DNA from: Solwaraspora sp. WMMD1047
GTDB lineage: Bacteria > Actinomycetota > Actinomycetes > Mycobacteriales > Micromonosporaceae
Length of the DNA: 64,000 bases
Direction of reading: 5' to 3'
NCBI RefSeq assembly: GCF_029626155.1
Contig: NZ_JARUBL010000001.1
Span: 7,880,816 to 7,944,815, forward strand
Below are positions 33,712 through 41,559 of this stretch, piece by piece (position 1 is the stretch's first letter; each line of letters starts with the position of its first letter). A program made the position numbers and the translations under genes. The notes beneath the pieces are model-generated. The model did no database searches. It saw nothing but the letters and a program-made list of their open reading frames with translations, and was not told the origin of the DNA.

Positions 33712-34263
33712 TCAGCCTGCCGGCCGGGCCAGATCCTCGATCACCTGGGCGTTCGGCAACGCACCGAGCGCCGGACCGGGCAGAGCGATCTTGCTGCGCC
33801 GCAGCCCGGACCCGATGATCACGTGCGCCGCGGCCACCACCCGGGCGTCGACCAGGATCGGCCACTGCTCGGGTAGGCCGATCGGGGTGATGCCGCCGTA
33901 CTCCATCCCGGTCAGCTCGACGGCGTCGGCCATCGGGGCGAAGCTGGCCTTCCGGACGTCCAGGTGGCGGCGGACCACCCCGTTCACGTCCGCCCGGGTG
34001 GTGGCGAGGATCACGCAGGCGGCGTAGCGGAGCACGCCGTCGCGCTTGCCGGCCACCACCACACAGTTCGCCGAAACCTCCAGGCCCACCTGGTACGCCG
34101 CGCAGAAGGCGGCGGTGTCGGCGAGGGTCTCGTCGATCGGCGCGACGAGCACGGCGTCGGCGTCGACCGGAGCCTCCGGCGACCAGCTCTCCAGTGCCGC
34201 CGCCACCGGCGACGCGAGCAGGTCGGGTCGGCTGCGGGCCGGCTCCGTCTTCAGGGTCCCCAT
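33712..34263 (-). CDS. YbaK/EbsC-family aminoacyl-tRNA deacylase-like protein
   Basis: A 183-residue protein of the YbaK/ProX superfamily: ANCVVVAGKRDGVLRYAACV, VVRRHLDVRKASFAPMADAV and GMEYGGITPIGLPEQWPILV, the last being the typical Gly-rich substrate loop. Family members hydrolyse mischarged Ala- or Cys-tRNA-Pro. Presence on the same chromosome segment as proS (about 3 kb away) is suggestive but no operon links them. The ATG at 34263 has GAGG about 11 nt upstream. Confidence 0.85.
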   Translation of the reverse strand: MGTLKTEPARSRPDLLASPVAAALESWSPEAPVDADAVLVAPIDETLADTAAFCAAYQVGLEVSANCVVVAGKRDGVLRYAACVILATTRADVNGVVRRHLDVRKASFAPMADAVELTGMEYGGITPIGLPEQWPILVDARVVAAAHVIIGSGLRRSKIALPGPALGALPNAQVIEDLARPAG

Positions 34264-34314
34264 CACGGGTGCGATCCTCGCACCCCGAGGGCCGTTCCGC
34301 CGAGCCGGTCCAGG

Positions 34315-34548
34315 TCAGCCGGTGATCGTCCCCTCCATCAGCATCGGATGGCGCGGGGCGTCGAGCTCCTCCTCGCGGGCCAACCGGGCGGCGTCCACCA
34401 TGCCGTGCCGGACGGCGAGCCGCAGCACTCCATAGAGGAACGGGAATCCCAGAACGTACAAAATCATGGCAGAAGCGACTTCGAGCATGGCCTCAATGTA
34501 GGTGACCGCCGACTCCGAAAACGTCTCATCTTCAGGATTCGTGGCCAC
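34315..34548 (-). CDS. Small membrane protein, hypothetical
   Basis: A 77-residue peptide with one strong hydrophobic segment (about 22-44, MLEVASAMILYVLGFPFLYG) and a charged C-terminus (RLAREEELDAPRHPMLMEGT). I do not recognise it. Its GTG overlaps the end of the exonuclease gene by 17 bp on the same strand; an internal ATG at 34488 could instead be the start. The absence of a clear Shine-Dalgarno leaves the start uncertain. AT content is higher than in neighbouring genes at the 5' end. Confidence 0.45.
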   Translation of the reverse strand: MATNPEDETFSESAVTYIEAMLEVASAMILYVLGFPFLYGVLRLAVRHGMVDAARLAREEELDAPRHPMLMEGTITG

Positions 34549-35113
34549 CGTGGCCCGGCAGCCCCGGCCCGGCTCCCAGTACGGCGGCGAACACCTCGGC
34601 CAGTTCGGCCGCGTCCTCGCCGGCGTGGTGGGTGTGTCGCAGCCCGGCCAGGCCGAGCTGCTGCTTGATCCGGCGGTTGTGGGTACGGGACCAGTCCGTA
34701 CCGGTCAACCCCATCCAGTAACTGCGCAGGTCCACCCCGGAACCGGTGCTGCCGAACGGATTCCGGCCGACGAACCGGACGAAGTACCAGTGTACGAACA
34801 TGCCGTCCCAGACGGCCGGCGCGGCGAGAAAGACCGGCCGCCCCACCCGGCACAGCCCGTCGACCCAGGCGGCGGCGGCCGCCATCGCCACCTCGGCGGC
34901 CGGCGCCTCCCGGCACAACCGGTCCCGGTCCAGCCCGGACACCGCCAGCGCCGCCGGATCGAACTGGTCGGAGATCGGCCGCAGCTCGGTGTAGAAGGTC
35001 AGGTCGGGCCGGCCGGCCACCGCCATCCCCAACGAGATCATGCTGTACGGGCCGGGAATCGGCCCGTCCGCCTCGACATCCACAGCGACGTACAGATCGG
35101 GTAGCTGCGCCAC
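34532..35113 (-). CDS. DEDDh-type 3'-5' exonuclease
   Basis: A 193-residue protein. ExoI contains Asp12 and Glu14 (YVAVDVEADGP); a second acidic motif lies around PAVWDGMFVHWYFVRF; the last motif is RHTHHAGEDAAELAEVF with His and Asp near residue 160. The pattern matches the DEDDh RNase T/oligoribonuclease-like superfamily. It probably trims RNA or DNA 3' ends; substrate unknown. The GTG at 35113 follows TAGGCT on the minus strand by exactly 6 nt, indicating a leaderless transcript. Confidence 0.8.
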   Translation of the reverse strand: MAQLPDLYVAVDVEADGPIPGPYSMISLGMAVAGRPDLTFYTELRPISDQFDPAALAVSGLDRDRLCREAPAAEVAMAAAAAWVDGLCRVGRPVFLAAPAVWDGMFVHWYFVRFVGRNPFGSTGSGVDLRSYWMGLTGTDWSRTHNRRIKQQLGLAGLRHTHHAGEDAAELAEVFAAVLGAGPGLPGHGGHES

Positions 35114-35156
35114 CCGGCCAGCCTATGGCCAGCCGCGTCCCCGGCGCCGGTGCGAC

Positions 35157-35795
35157 CTAGCGGAGCAGGCTGACGACGGTGAGGCCGACGAAGAAGACGA
35201 GGACCACCTCGCTGATGATCCAGGAATGCGAGTTCGCCCAGTCCCGGATCTTCGGCAGCACCGCCTCCGCCCGCCGCCCGAGCAACAGCAGACAGAGCAG
35301 CGGCAACGCCAGCAACAGGACCGTGAACAGGACGAACGGCAGCACATGCCACCACGGCCGGTCATGCCGGGCCAGGCTCGCGCCCACCGTGATCATCGTC
35401 AGGTCGTCGCTGGGCATCGCGATGATCAGCAGCAGGCCGAGCCGGGCGGCGAGTCCCGGACCCGCCGTTTCCAGCCGCCCCATCCACGTCGGCGGGTCCG
35501 ACCGGTGCCGGTGCAGGAAGGCATTGATCATCAACACGACCAGCAGCACCAGGACCACAACGTCGATCCAGCGGCCCACCGGACCCTGCTCCGCACCCGA
35601 ATCGAAGCTCAACTTCAACCAGCGGACCAGCCAGTACGAGGCGGTCACGCCGACCAGGACCGCGGTCCCGGCCCCGGCCAGATAAGCCGCCGAGGTCCGC
35701 TTCGCGTCCCGGCCGGTGGCCAGGAAGACCGCTCCGATGAACTGCGAGCCGACGACCATCACGAACGCCAACGGCAGCACGGTTAGGAAGTTCAC
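35157..35795 (-). CDS. GAP/Sap-family integral membrane protein
   Basis: A 212-residue protein with six predicted membrane segments, starting MNFLTVLPLAFVMVVGSQFI. It includes IDVVVLVLLVVLMINAFLHR, LAARLGLLLIIAMPSDDLTM and WHVLPFVLFTVLLLALPLLC, and ends IISEVVLVFFVGLTVVSLLR. The layout resembles the GAP family (related to mycobacterial sulfolipid-addressing Sap and to LysE exporters). It may help export a lipid or small molecule. The GTG at 35795 has GAGGAG 5 nt upstream; an open frame continues upstream but is antisense to the ATPase gene. Confidence 0.78.
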   Translation of the reverse strand: MNFLTVLPLAFVMVVGSQFIGAVFLATGRDAKRTSAAYLAGAGTAVLVGVTASYWLVRWLKLSFDSGAEQGPVGRWIDVVVLVLLVVLMINAFLHRHRSDPPTWMGRLETAGPGLAARLGLLLIIAMPSDDLTMITVGASLARHDRPWWHVLPFVLFTVLLLALPLLCLLLLGRRAEAVLPKIRDWANSHSWIISEVVLVFFVGLTVVSLLR

Positions 35796-35984
35796 CCGGT
35801 CTCCTCGTGTCCGCCCCATTCTCCGGCCCGCGGTCGGACCGCGAGCCGGTTTCCTCGAACCGCCGGCCCACCTGGAGCCGCCAACGCGGCCGGGCCACCC
35901 GAGGTCCGGCAGCGCCCGCCGGGGACCGTGCATAACGCGCGGCTGGGCGGGAAGCCTGCGGCAGCCGACGCAGGGGAGGCGGGT

Positions 35985-38900
35985 ATGGGAAATCCGATTC
36001 CCAGGCTGTCGCTGGGCGCGCTGCTGCCCGACCGACTGGTGCCGACCGGGCTGCTGCCCGACGGGGCGGTGCCGGACCTGATCGGCGGGCTGTCCCGGGG
36101 GGCGCAGGCGACGCTGGGTCGGGCCGCCCGGTCGGCCGGGCTGAGCCGCCGCGGCGTCTGGTCGACCGCGGGCCGACACCACATCGAGGTACGCGGCGTC
36201 GCCCAGGTCGGCGGCGAACGGCTGGCCCGACGGGTGGAGTCGGCGCTGGCCCGGCACCCCGGAGTGAACTGGGCCCGGGTGAACGCCCCGTCCGGCCGGG
36301 TGGTCGTGTCGGTCGGCGAACCGAAGCCGCCGCTGCGGGAGCTGATCTCGATCGTCGCCCGGGTGGAGCGCTCGGACGACTTCGAACCCGACAACGACCG
36401 GCCGCCCCCGCACCCACCGGAGGAAGGCCCCCGGACCGGCCGGGCGCTCTCCACCCTGGCCGCCGACGCGCTCGGCCTGACCCTCGCCGCGGCGACCCGG
36501 GTGCTGCCGTTCACCCCGGTGCCCGGCGAGGTGGCCGGCCTGCTCAACGTGATCGAGATGCACCCGAAGCTGCGCGCGCTGGCCGGTCAGGGGCTGCGCA
36601 GCCACCACCGGGCCGAGTCGGTGCTACCGCTGGTGGAGGCGGTGGCGGTCGGATTGACCGGCGGCTGGGCCGGCATCCTGCTCGACGGCGCGCAGCGGCT
36701 GCTGCAGTGGGGCGAGGCGCGGGCCCAGTGCGCGGCCTGGGAGCAGGCGGAACCCGCGCTGGCCGGAACCCCGGAACAGGCCGCCGCGCCGCCGGTGGTG
36801 GACGAACGGCCCCGGCCCAAGCCGGACGGCCCGGCCGAGCGCTACCTGACCAGGATTCTCTCCACCGGGACGCTGCTCGGCGGCGTGGTGCTGCCCGCCG
36901 CCGGCCGCAAACGGGCCGCGGCCCTCGCCCTCTCGACGCTGCCCAAGGCACCGATCGCGGGCCGGGAGGCGTACGCGGCCCAGCTCGGCCTGACGCTGGC
37001 CCGCCGAGGGGTCATCGCGATGGACCGCACCGTGCTGCGTGAGCTGGACCGGATCGACACCCTCGTGCTGGACGTGGCGGCGCTGCAGTCACCGCGCGGC
37101 GTGCTCGTCGACCTTGTCCCGCTGCCCGGCACCGACGCCGAGCAGGCGGCGATCCGCGCCTTCGGGCTCTTCGACCCGACCGAGCCGACCGCCGTCCGGC
37201 GCGCCGACGGCTGGTCACTCGGCCCACTCACCGCCGTCCACCCGGCCGGCCCGACGGTGCCCGAGCCGACCGACAGCCGACCCGACGCACCCGACCCGGC
37301 CGGCAACCGGTCGGGAGCATCCGGGCCGGCCGAGGTCGCGCCGGACGCGGGCGGACCGGACGCGGGCGGACCGGACGCGGGCGGACCGGACGCGGGCGGA
37401 CCGGACGCGGGCGGACCGGACGACAAGGCCACTGCCGCGAGCGACGAGCCCATTGCCGCGACGGTGGACCGGTTGGGTGCCGACGGCGGCACCCTGCTCG
37501 GCCTGACCGACGGCGGCCGACTGGTCGCCCTGGTCCGTACCGAACCGGAACCGATGCCGGGCGTGGAGGCGCTGCCCGCCGCCGCCCGCCGGGCCGGTCT
37601 GCGCCTGGTGGTGGCCGGCGGCGACGAGCGCCGGCACGGCTACGCCGACCAGCTGGTGCCGGGCGGTTCCCGGCTGGTCGCCTCGGTGCGCGAACTGCAG
37701 GCCGACGGGTCGATGGTGATGCTGGTGTCGGCCAACCGGCGGGCGCTCGGTGCCGCCGACTGCGGGTTGGGCGTCTGCCGGCCGGGCGCGGTCACCCCGT
37801 GGGGAGCGCATCTGCTGGTCGGCACCGATCTGGCCGTACCCGCGCTTGTTGTCGAGGCCGCCGGGATCGCCCGGGAGCTGGTCCGCCGGCACATCCTGCT
37901 GGCGGGCGCCGGCACCGGCCTGGGCGCGCTCGCCGCCTTCACCTCGGCCCGCTCCCAGCTGCCGGGCCGGACGATGCTCGCGGTGAACGCCGCCGCCGGG
38001 GTGGCGCTGGCCCACGGCGTCTGGCGGGCCAGGCAGGTGCCCGACCGGGCGGCGCCCAGCTCGTCGGTACCGGTTCCGTGGCACCTGATGCCGGTCGACA
38101 CCGTGCTGGCCCGGCTCGACACCGGCCCCGCCGGGCTGCCGGCCGGCGAAGCCCGGCGCCGGCGCCGCCCGACCGGCGCCGGCCAGGTCGACGGCGTGAG
38201 TCTGGTCCGCGCCCTCGTCGACGAGCTGTCCAATCCGCTCACCCCGGTCCTGGTCGCCGGTGCCGGTCTCTCCGCCGCGGTCGGCTCGGTGGTGGACGCC
38301 GCCCTGGTCGGCGGGGTGGTCGGCGTCTCCTCGGCGGTCGGCGCGGCGCACCGGGTCGCCACCGAACGGTCGCTGGCCGCGTTGCTGGCCCGGTCCGCGG
38401 TGACCGCCCGGGTCCGCCGGGCCGGCTCGACCGAGGTGCTGCCGGCGGACGAGCTCGTCGCCGGTGACGTGATCGAGGTCGAACCGGGCGACGCGGTCCC
38501 GGCCGACTGCCGGCTGATCGAGGCGGTCGGCCTGGAGACCGACGAGTCCTCGCTGACCGGGGAGTCGCTGCCGGTTGCCAAGACCGCCCAGCCGGTGGTC
38601 GCCGCCGAGGTCGCCGAGCGGCATTCCATGCTGTACGAGGGCACCACCGTGGCCGCCGGCCGGGGCTGCGCGGTGGTGGTCGCCACCGGCCCGGACACCG
38701 AGGTCGGCCGGGGCATGGCGCTGGCCCGGCAGGCCCCGCCGAGCAGCGGCGTCGAGGCCCGGCTGCTCAAGCTGACCCGGGCCTCGATTCCGCTGGCCGC
38801 CGGGTCGGCGGTCGCCGTGGCCGGGGCCGGACTGCTGCGCGGCGTACCGCTGGCGGAGTCGGCGGCCACCGCCGCGAACCTGGCGGTGGCGTCCGTGCCC

Positions 38901-40658
38901 GAGGGGTTGCCGTTCCTGGTCGGGGCCGCGCAGCTGGCCGCGGCCCGGCGGCTCGCCGAGCACGGCGCGTTGGTCCGCAACCCCCGCACGATCGAGGCGC
39001 TCGGGCGGGTGGATGTGCTCTGCTTCGACAAGACCGGCACCCTGACCGAGGGTCAGCTGCTGCTCGCCGGGGTCGGCGACGGCGGCCGGTACGCCCCGGT
39101 CGAGGAGCTGGACGACCGGCTGCGGCTGGTGCTCGCGGCGGCGCTGCGGGCCACCCCGGCCGGCGCTGACCCGCCCCGGGCCGCCCAGCAGACCGACCTG
39201 TCGGTGTCGGCTGGCGCCCGGGCCGCCGGGGTGGTGCCGGAGACCGGGGCGCCGGGCTGGCGGGAGACGGCGACGCTGCCGTTCGAGCCGTCCCGGGGCT
39301 ACCACGCCACCACCGGCAGCTCCGACGGCACCCGACTGTTGAACGTCAAGGGCGCCCCGGAGACGATTCTGCCCCGCTGCACCCGGCGGCGGACCCCGGA
39401 CGGGGACCTGCCGCTCGACGACGCCGGTCGGCGGGACCTGCAGGACCTGCTGGCCCGGCACGCCGGGTCCGGCCACCGGCTGCTGGCGGTGGCCGAACGG
39501 GCGCTGCCAGCGGCGACCGCCGATGGCGGCACCGCCGACGCCGAACCGGTCGACACCGACGTGGCCGAGTTGACCTTCGTGGGGTTCCTGACCCTCGCCG
39601 ACGGCGTCCGGGCCAGCGCCGCGCCCGCGGTGCGGCGGATCCGGGAGGCCGGCGTGCACACCATCATGATCACGGGCGACCACCCCGGCACCGCGCGGGC
39701 CATCGCCTCGATCATCAGCCCGGACGGACCGGAGCCGCGGGTGATTACCGCGACCGAACTGGACCGCCTCGACGACGACGCGCTCGCCGACCGGCTGTCG
39801 CGCACCGACGTGGTGGCCCGGTGCACGCCGGCGCACAAGGTACTGATCATCCAGACCCTGCAGAAGTGCGGTCGTACCGTCGCGATGACCGGGGACGGGG
39901 CGAACGACGCCCCGGCGATCCGGCTCGCCGACGTCGGCATCGCACTCGGCAAACGGGGTACGCCGGCCGCCCGCGCGGCGGCGGATCTGGTGGTCACCGA
40001 CGATCGGCTGGAGACCATCATCGCCACCCTGATCGAGGGTCGGGCGATGTGGTCCTCGGTCCGGCACGCGTTGAGCATCCTGGTCGGCGGCAATCTGGGC
40101 GAGATCGCGTTCAGCGTGCTGACCGCCGCCGCGACCGGCCGGTCCGCGTTGACCGGTCGGCAACTGCTGCTGGTCAACCTGCTCACCGACCTGGCTCCCG
40201 CGATGGCCATCGCGGTCCGGCCGCCCCGCCCGGAGAGCACCGATCACCTGCTGCACGAGGGGCCGGACGCCTCGCTCGGCGGAACCCTGGCCCGGGAGGT
40301 CGCGCTGCGGGCGGCGAGCACCACCCTCGGCGCGACGACCGGCTGGACGCTGGCCCGGTTCACCGGCCGCCGCCAGCGGGCCAGTACGGTCGCCCTCGCC
40401 GCCCTGGTCGGCACCCAGCTCGGGCAGACCCTCATCGACGGCGGGGCCAGCCCGACGGTGTTGGCCTCGACGGCCGGCTCACTGCTGGTTCTCACCGTCG
40501 TCATTCAGACACCCGGGGTGAGTCACTTCTTCGGTTGTACGCCGCTCGGCCCGGTCGGTTGGGCGATCGCGACCGGTTCCGCGCTCGGGGCCACCCTCAC
40601 CAACCGGGTACTCGACCGGCTGCCGATCGACGGGCTGCTCCCCACCGAGCCGTCCTGA
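35985..40658 (+). CDS. Large P-type cation-transporting ATPase (CtpI-like)
   Basis: A 1557-residue P-type ATPase with a long N-terminal extension. Residues about 60-130 include a degenerate HMA-like domain (HHIEVRGVAQVGGERLARRV) without the CxxC. A cytosolic low-complexity segment (about 420-490) contains five GGPDA repeats. The core has TGES (858-861), a PEGLP membrane motif, the phosphorylation site CFDKTGTLTEGQ (Asp1015), the KGAPE nucleotide-binding loop and the GDGANDAPAIRLAD hinge (about 1303), then C-terminal TM helices. Size and layout match mycobacterial CtpI, whose transported ion is not firmly known. The ATG at 35985 has GGGGAGG 5 nt upstream. Confidence 0.87.
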   Translation: MGNPIPRLSLGALLPDRLVPTGLLPDGAVPDLIGGLSRGAQATLGRAARSAGLSRRGVWSTAGRHHIEVRGVAQVGGERLARRVESALARHPGVNWARVNAPSGRVVVSVGEPKPPLRELISIVARVERSDDFEPDNDRPPPHPPEEGPRTGRALSTLAADALGLTLAAATRVLPFTPVPGEVAGLLNVIEMHPKLRALAGQGLRSHHRAESVLPLVEAVAVGLTGGWAGILLDGAQRLLQWGEARAQCAAWEQAEPALAGTPEQAAAPPVVDERPRPKPDGPAERYLTRILSTGTLLGGVVLPAAGRKRAAALALSTLPKAPIAGREAYAAQLGLTLARRGVIAMDRTVLRELDRIDTLVLDVAALQSPRGVLVDLVPLPGTDAEQAAIRAFGLFDPTEPTAVRRADGWSLGPLTAVHPAGPTVPEPTDSRPDAPDPAGNRSGASGPAEVAPDAGGPDAGGPDAGGPDAGGPDAGGPDDKATAASDEPIAATVDRLGADGGTLLGLTDGGRLVALVRTEPEPMPGVEALPAAARRAGLRLVVAGGDERRHGYADQLVPGGSRLVASVRELQADGSMVMLVSANRRALGAADCGLGVCRPGAVTPWGAHLLVGTDLAVPALVVEAAGIARELVRRHILLAGAGTGLGALAAFTSARSQLPGRTMLAVNAAAGVALAHGVWRARQVPDRAAPSSSVPVPWHLMPVDTVLARLDTGPAGLPAGEARRRRRPTGAGQVDGVSLVRALVDELSNPLTPVLVAGAGLSAAVGSVVDAALVGGVVGVSSAVGAAHRVATERSLAALLARSAVTARVRRAGSTEVLPADELVAGDVIEVEPGDAVPADCRLIEAVGLETDESSLTGESLPVAKTAQPVVAAEVAERHSMLYEGTTVAAGRGCAVVVATGPDTEVGRGMALARQAPPSSGVEARLLKLTRASIPLAAGSAVAVAGAGLLRGVPLAESAATAANLAVASVPEGLPFLVGAAQLAAARRLAEHGALVRNPRTIEALGRVDVLCFDKTGTLTEGQLLLAGVGDGGRYAPVEELDDRLRLVLAAALRATPAGADPPRAAQQTDLSVSAGARAAGVVPETGAPGWRETATLPFEPSRGYHATTGSSDGTRLLNVKGAPETILPRCTRRRTPDGDLPLDDAGRRDLQDLLARHAGSGHRLLAVAERALPAATADGGTADAEPVDTDVAELTFVGFLTLADGVRASAAPAVRRIREAGVHTIMITGDHPGTARAIASIISPDGPEPRVITATELDRLDDDALADRLSRTDVVARCTPAHKVLIIQTLQKCGRTVAMTGDGANDAPAIRLADVGIALGKRGTPAARAAADLVVTDDRLETIIATLIEGRAMWSSVRHALSILVGGNLGEIAFSVLTAAATGRSALTGRQLLLVNLLTDLAPAMAIAVRPPRPESTDHLLHEGPDASLGGTLAREVALRAASTTLGATTGWTLARFTGRRQRASTVALAALVGTQLGQTLIDGGASPTVLASTAGSLLVLTVVIQTPGVSHFFGCTPLGPVGWAIATGSALGATLTNRVLDRLPIDGLLPTEPS
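37341..37422 (+). repeat. Five perfect 15-bp tandem repeats inside the P-type ATPase
   Basis: The unit CCGGACGCGGGCGGA repeats five times without change plus a partial sixth, encoding (Pro-Asp-Ala-Gly-Gly)n in a low-complexity cytosolic segment. Perfect identity implies recent expansion. Confidence 0.85.
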
Positions 40659-40669
40659 CCCGCCGTCGG

Positions 40670-41335
40670 TCAACCCCGCTGGCGGGTGCGGCGCAGTTCG
40701 GCCCGCAGGTGGAGGGCGACCAGGGCGATCCAGGCCCACCCGACGGCGATGGTGGCCCGCTGGAAGAGGCCGGCCCGGTCCTCGACGGTCACTCCGAACA
40801 GGAGCGCCGGCACGGCCAGCGCGGTCACCACCGAGTAGACCGCCCACCGTCGTTCGCCGCGCCGGGACGCGAACCGGCGGGCCAGCACGAGACAGCCCAG
40901 CGGCAGCGCGCCGAAGACCACGACCGCGGCCAGGTCGTGCGCGGTCCCGTGCCAGGTGTCGGCCGTCGCACCCGGCGGGTAGCCGTTCACCGGATCGGAG
41001 ACGAAGAGGCCGGAGGCGACCAACCCCAACCCGTACGCGCCGATCAGGATCGGCGCCCAGCGGCCGCCCCGACCGCCGCCGATCGCCCGCCGCACCCCGA
41101 CGGCGAAGGCGCACATCATCAGTCCGGTCAGGACGAAGTTGCCGATCTGGACCCAGCCCCGGTCGCCGATGCTCAGCGCGCTCGCCAGGTGCCGGCTGGT
41201 TTGGTAGTCCGGCCGGAGCGCCCCCTCGACGAGCACGACCGCCAGGAACAGGGGCGCGGCGACGGCCCCGCAGGCCAGCAGGGCGGAAGTGCCGCGGCGC
41301 CGGGGCGGCACCGGGCGGGATGCTCGCGCGGCCAT
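40670..41335 (-). CDS. DUF998-family membrane protein
   Basis: A 221-residue protein with about six membrane helices: SALLACGAVAAPLFLAVVLV, GNFVLTGLMMCAFAVGVRRA, APILIGAYGLGLVASGLFVS, HDLAAVVVFGALPLGCLVLA and two more. The motif FVSDPVNGYPPGATADTWHG preceding HGTAHDLAA is typical of DUF998. Function unknown. The ATG at 41335 has AAGGGGG 6 nt upstream. It is convergent with the ATPase (stop 12 bp away) and divergent from the AfsR-like gene, separated by 224 bp in which I see no further gene. Confidence 0.8.
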   Translation of the reverse strand: MAARASRPVPPRRRGTSALLACGAVAAPLFLAVVLVEGALRPDYQTSRHLASALSIGDRGWVQIGNFVLTGLMMCAFAVGVRRAIGGGRGGRWAPILIGAYGLGLVASGLFVSDPVNGYPPGATADTWHGTAHDLAAVVVFGALPLGCLVLARRFASRRGERRWAVYSVVTALAVPALLFGVTVEDRAGLFQRATIAVGWAWIALVALHLRAELRRTRQRG

Positions 41336-41559
41336 CGACGACCCCCTTCTCTCCCCACAATTGCAGCGGATGGTACGCCGATGGCATCAGTGGTTAAAGT
41401 AGACAATCCCGGCTACTAAAGTCGCTCCCCGCCCGGCGCCCCCGGCGACTTTCGGCCGGCATCCGGTTGGCGGAAACCCGACAGCCCGCGACCGCCCGAC
41501 CGGCCAGTTCGGACCGCAATTCGATGGAGCGCACCAGCCGCCTCTGATAGGCAGTCAGC

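Noticed and set aside
37341-37422. CRISPR-like array
   Set aside because: Units are directly adjacent 15-mers without spacers and lie in frame inside a gene.
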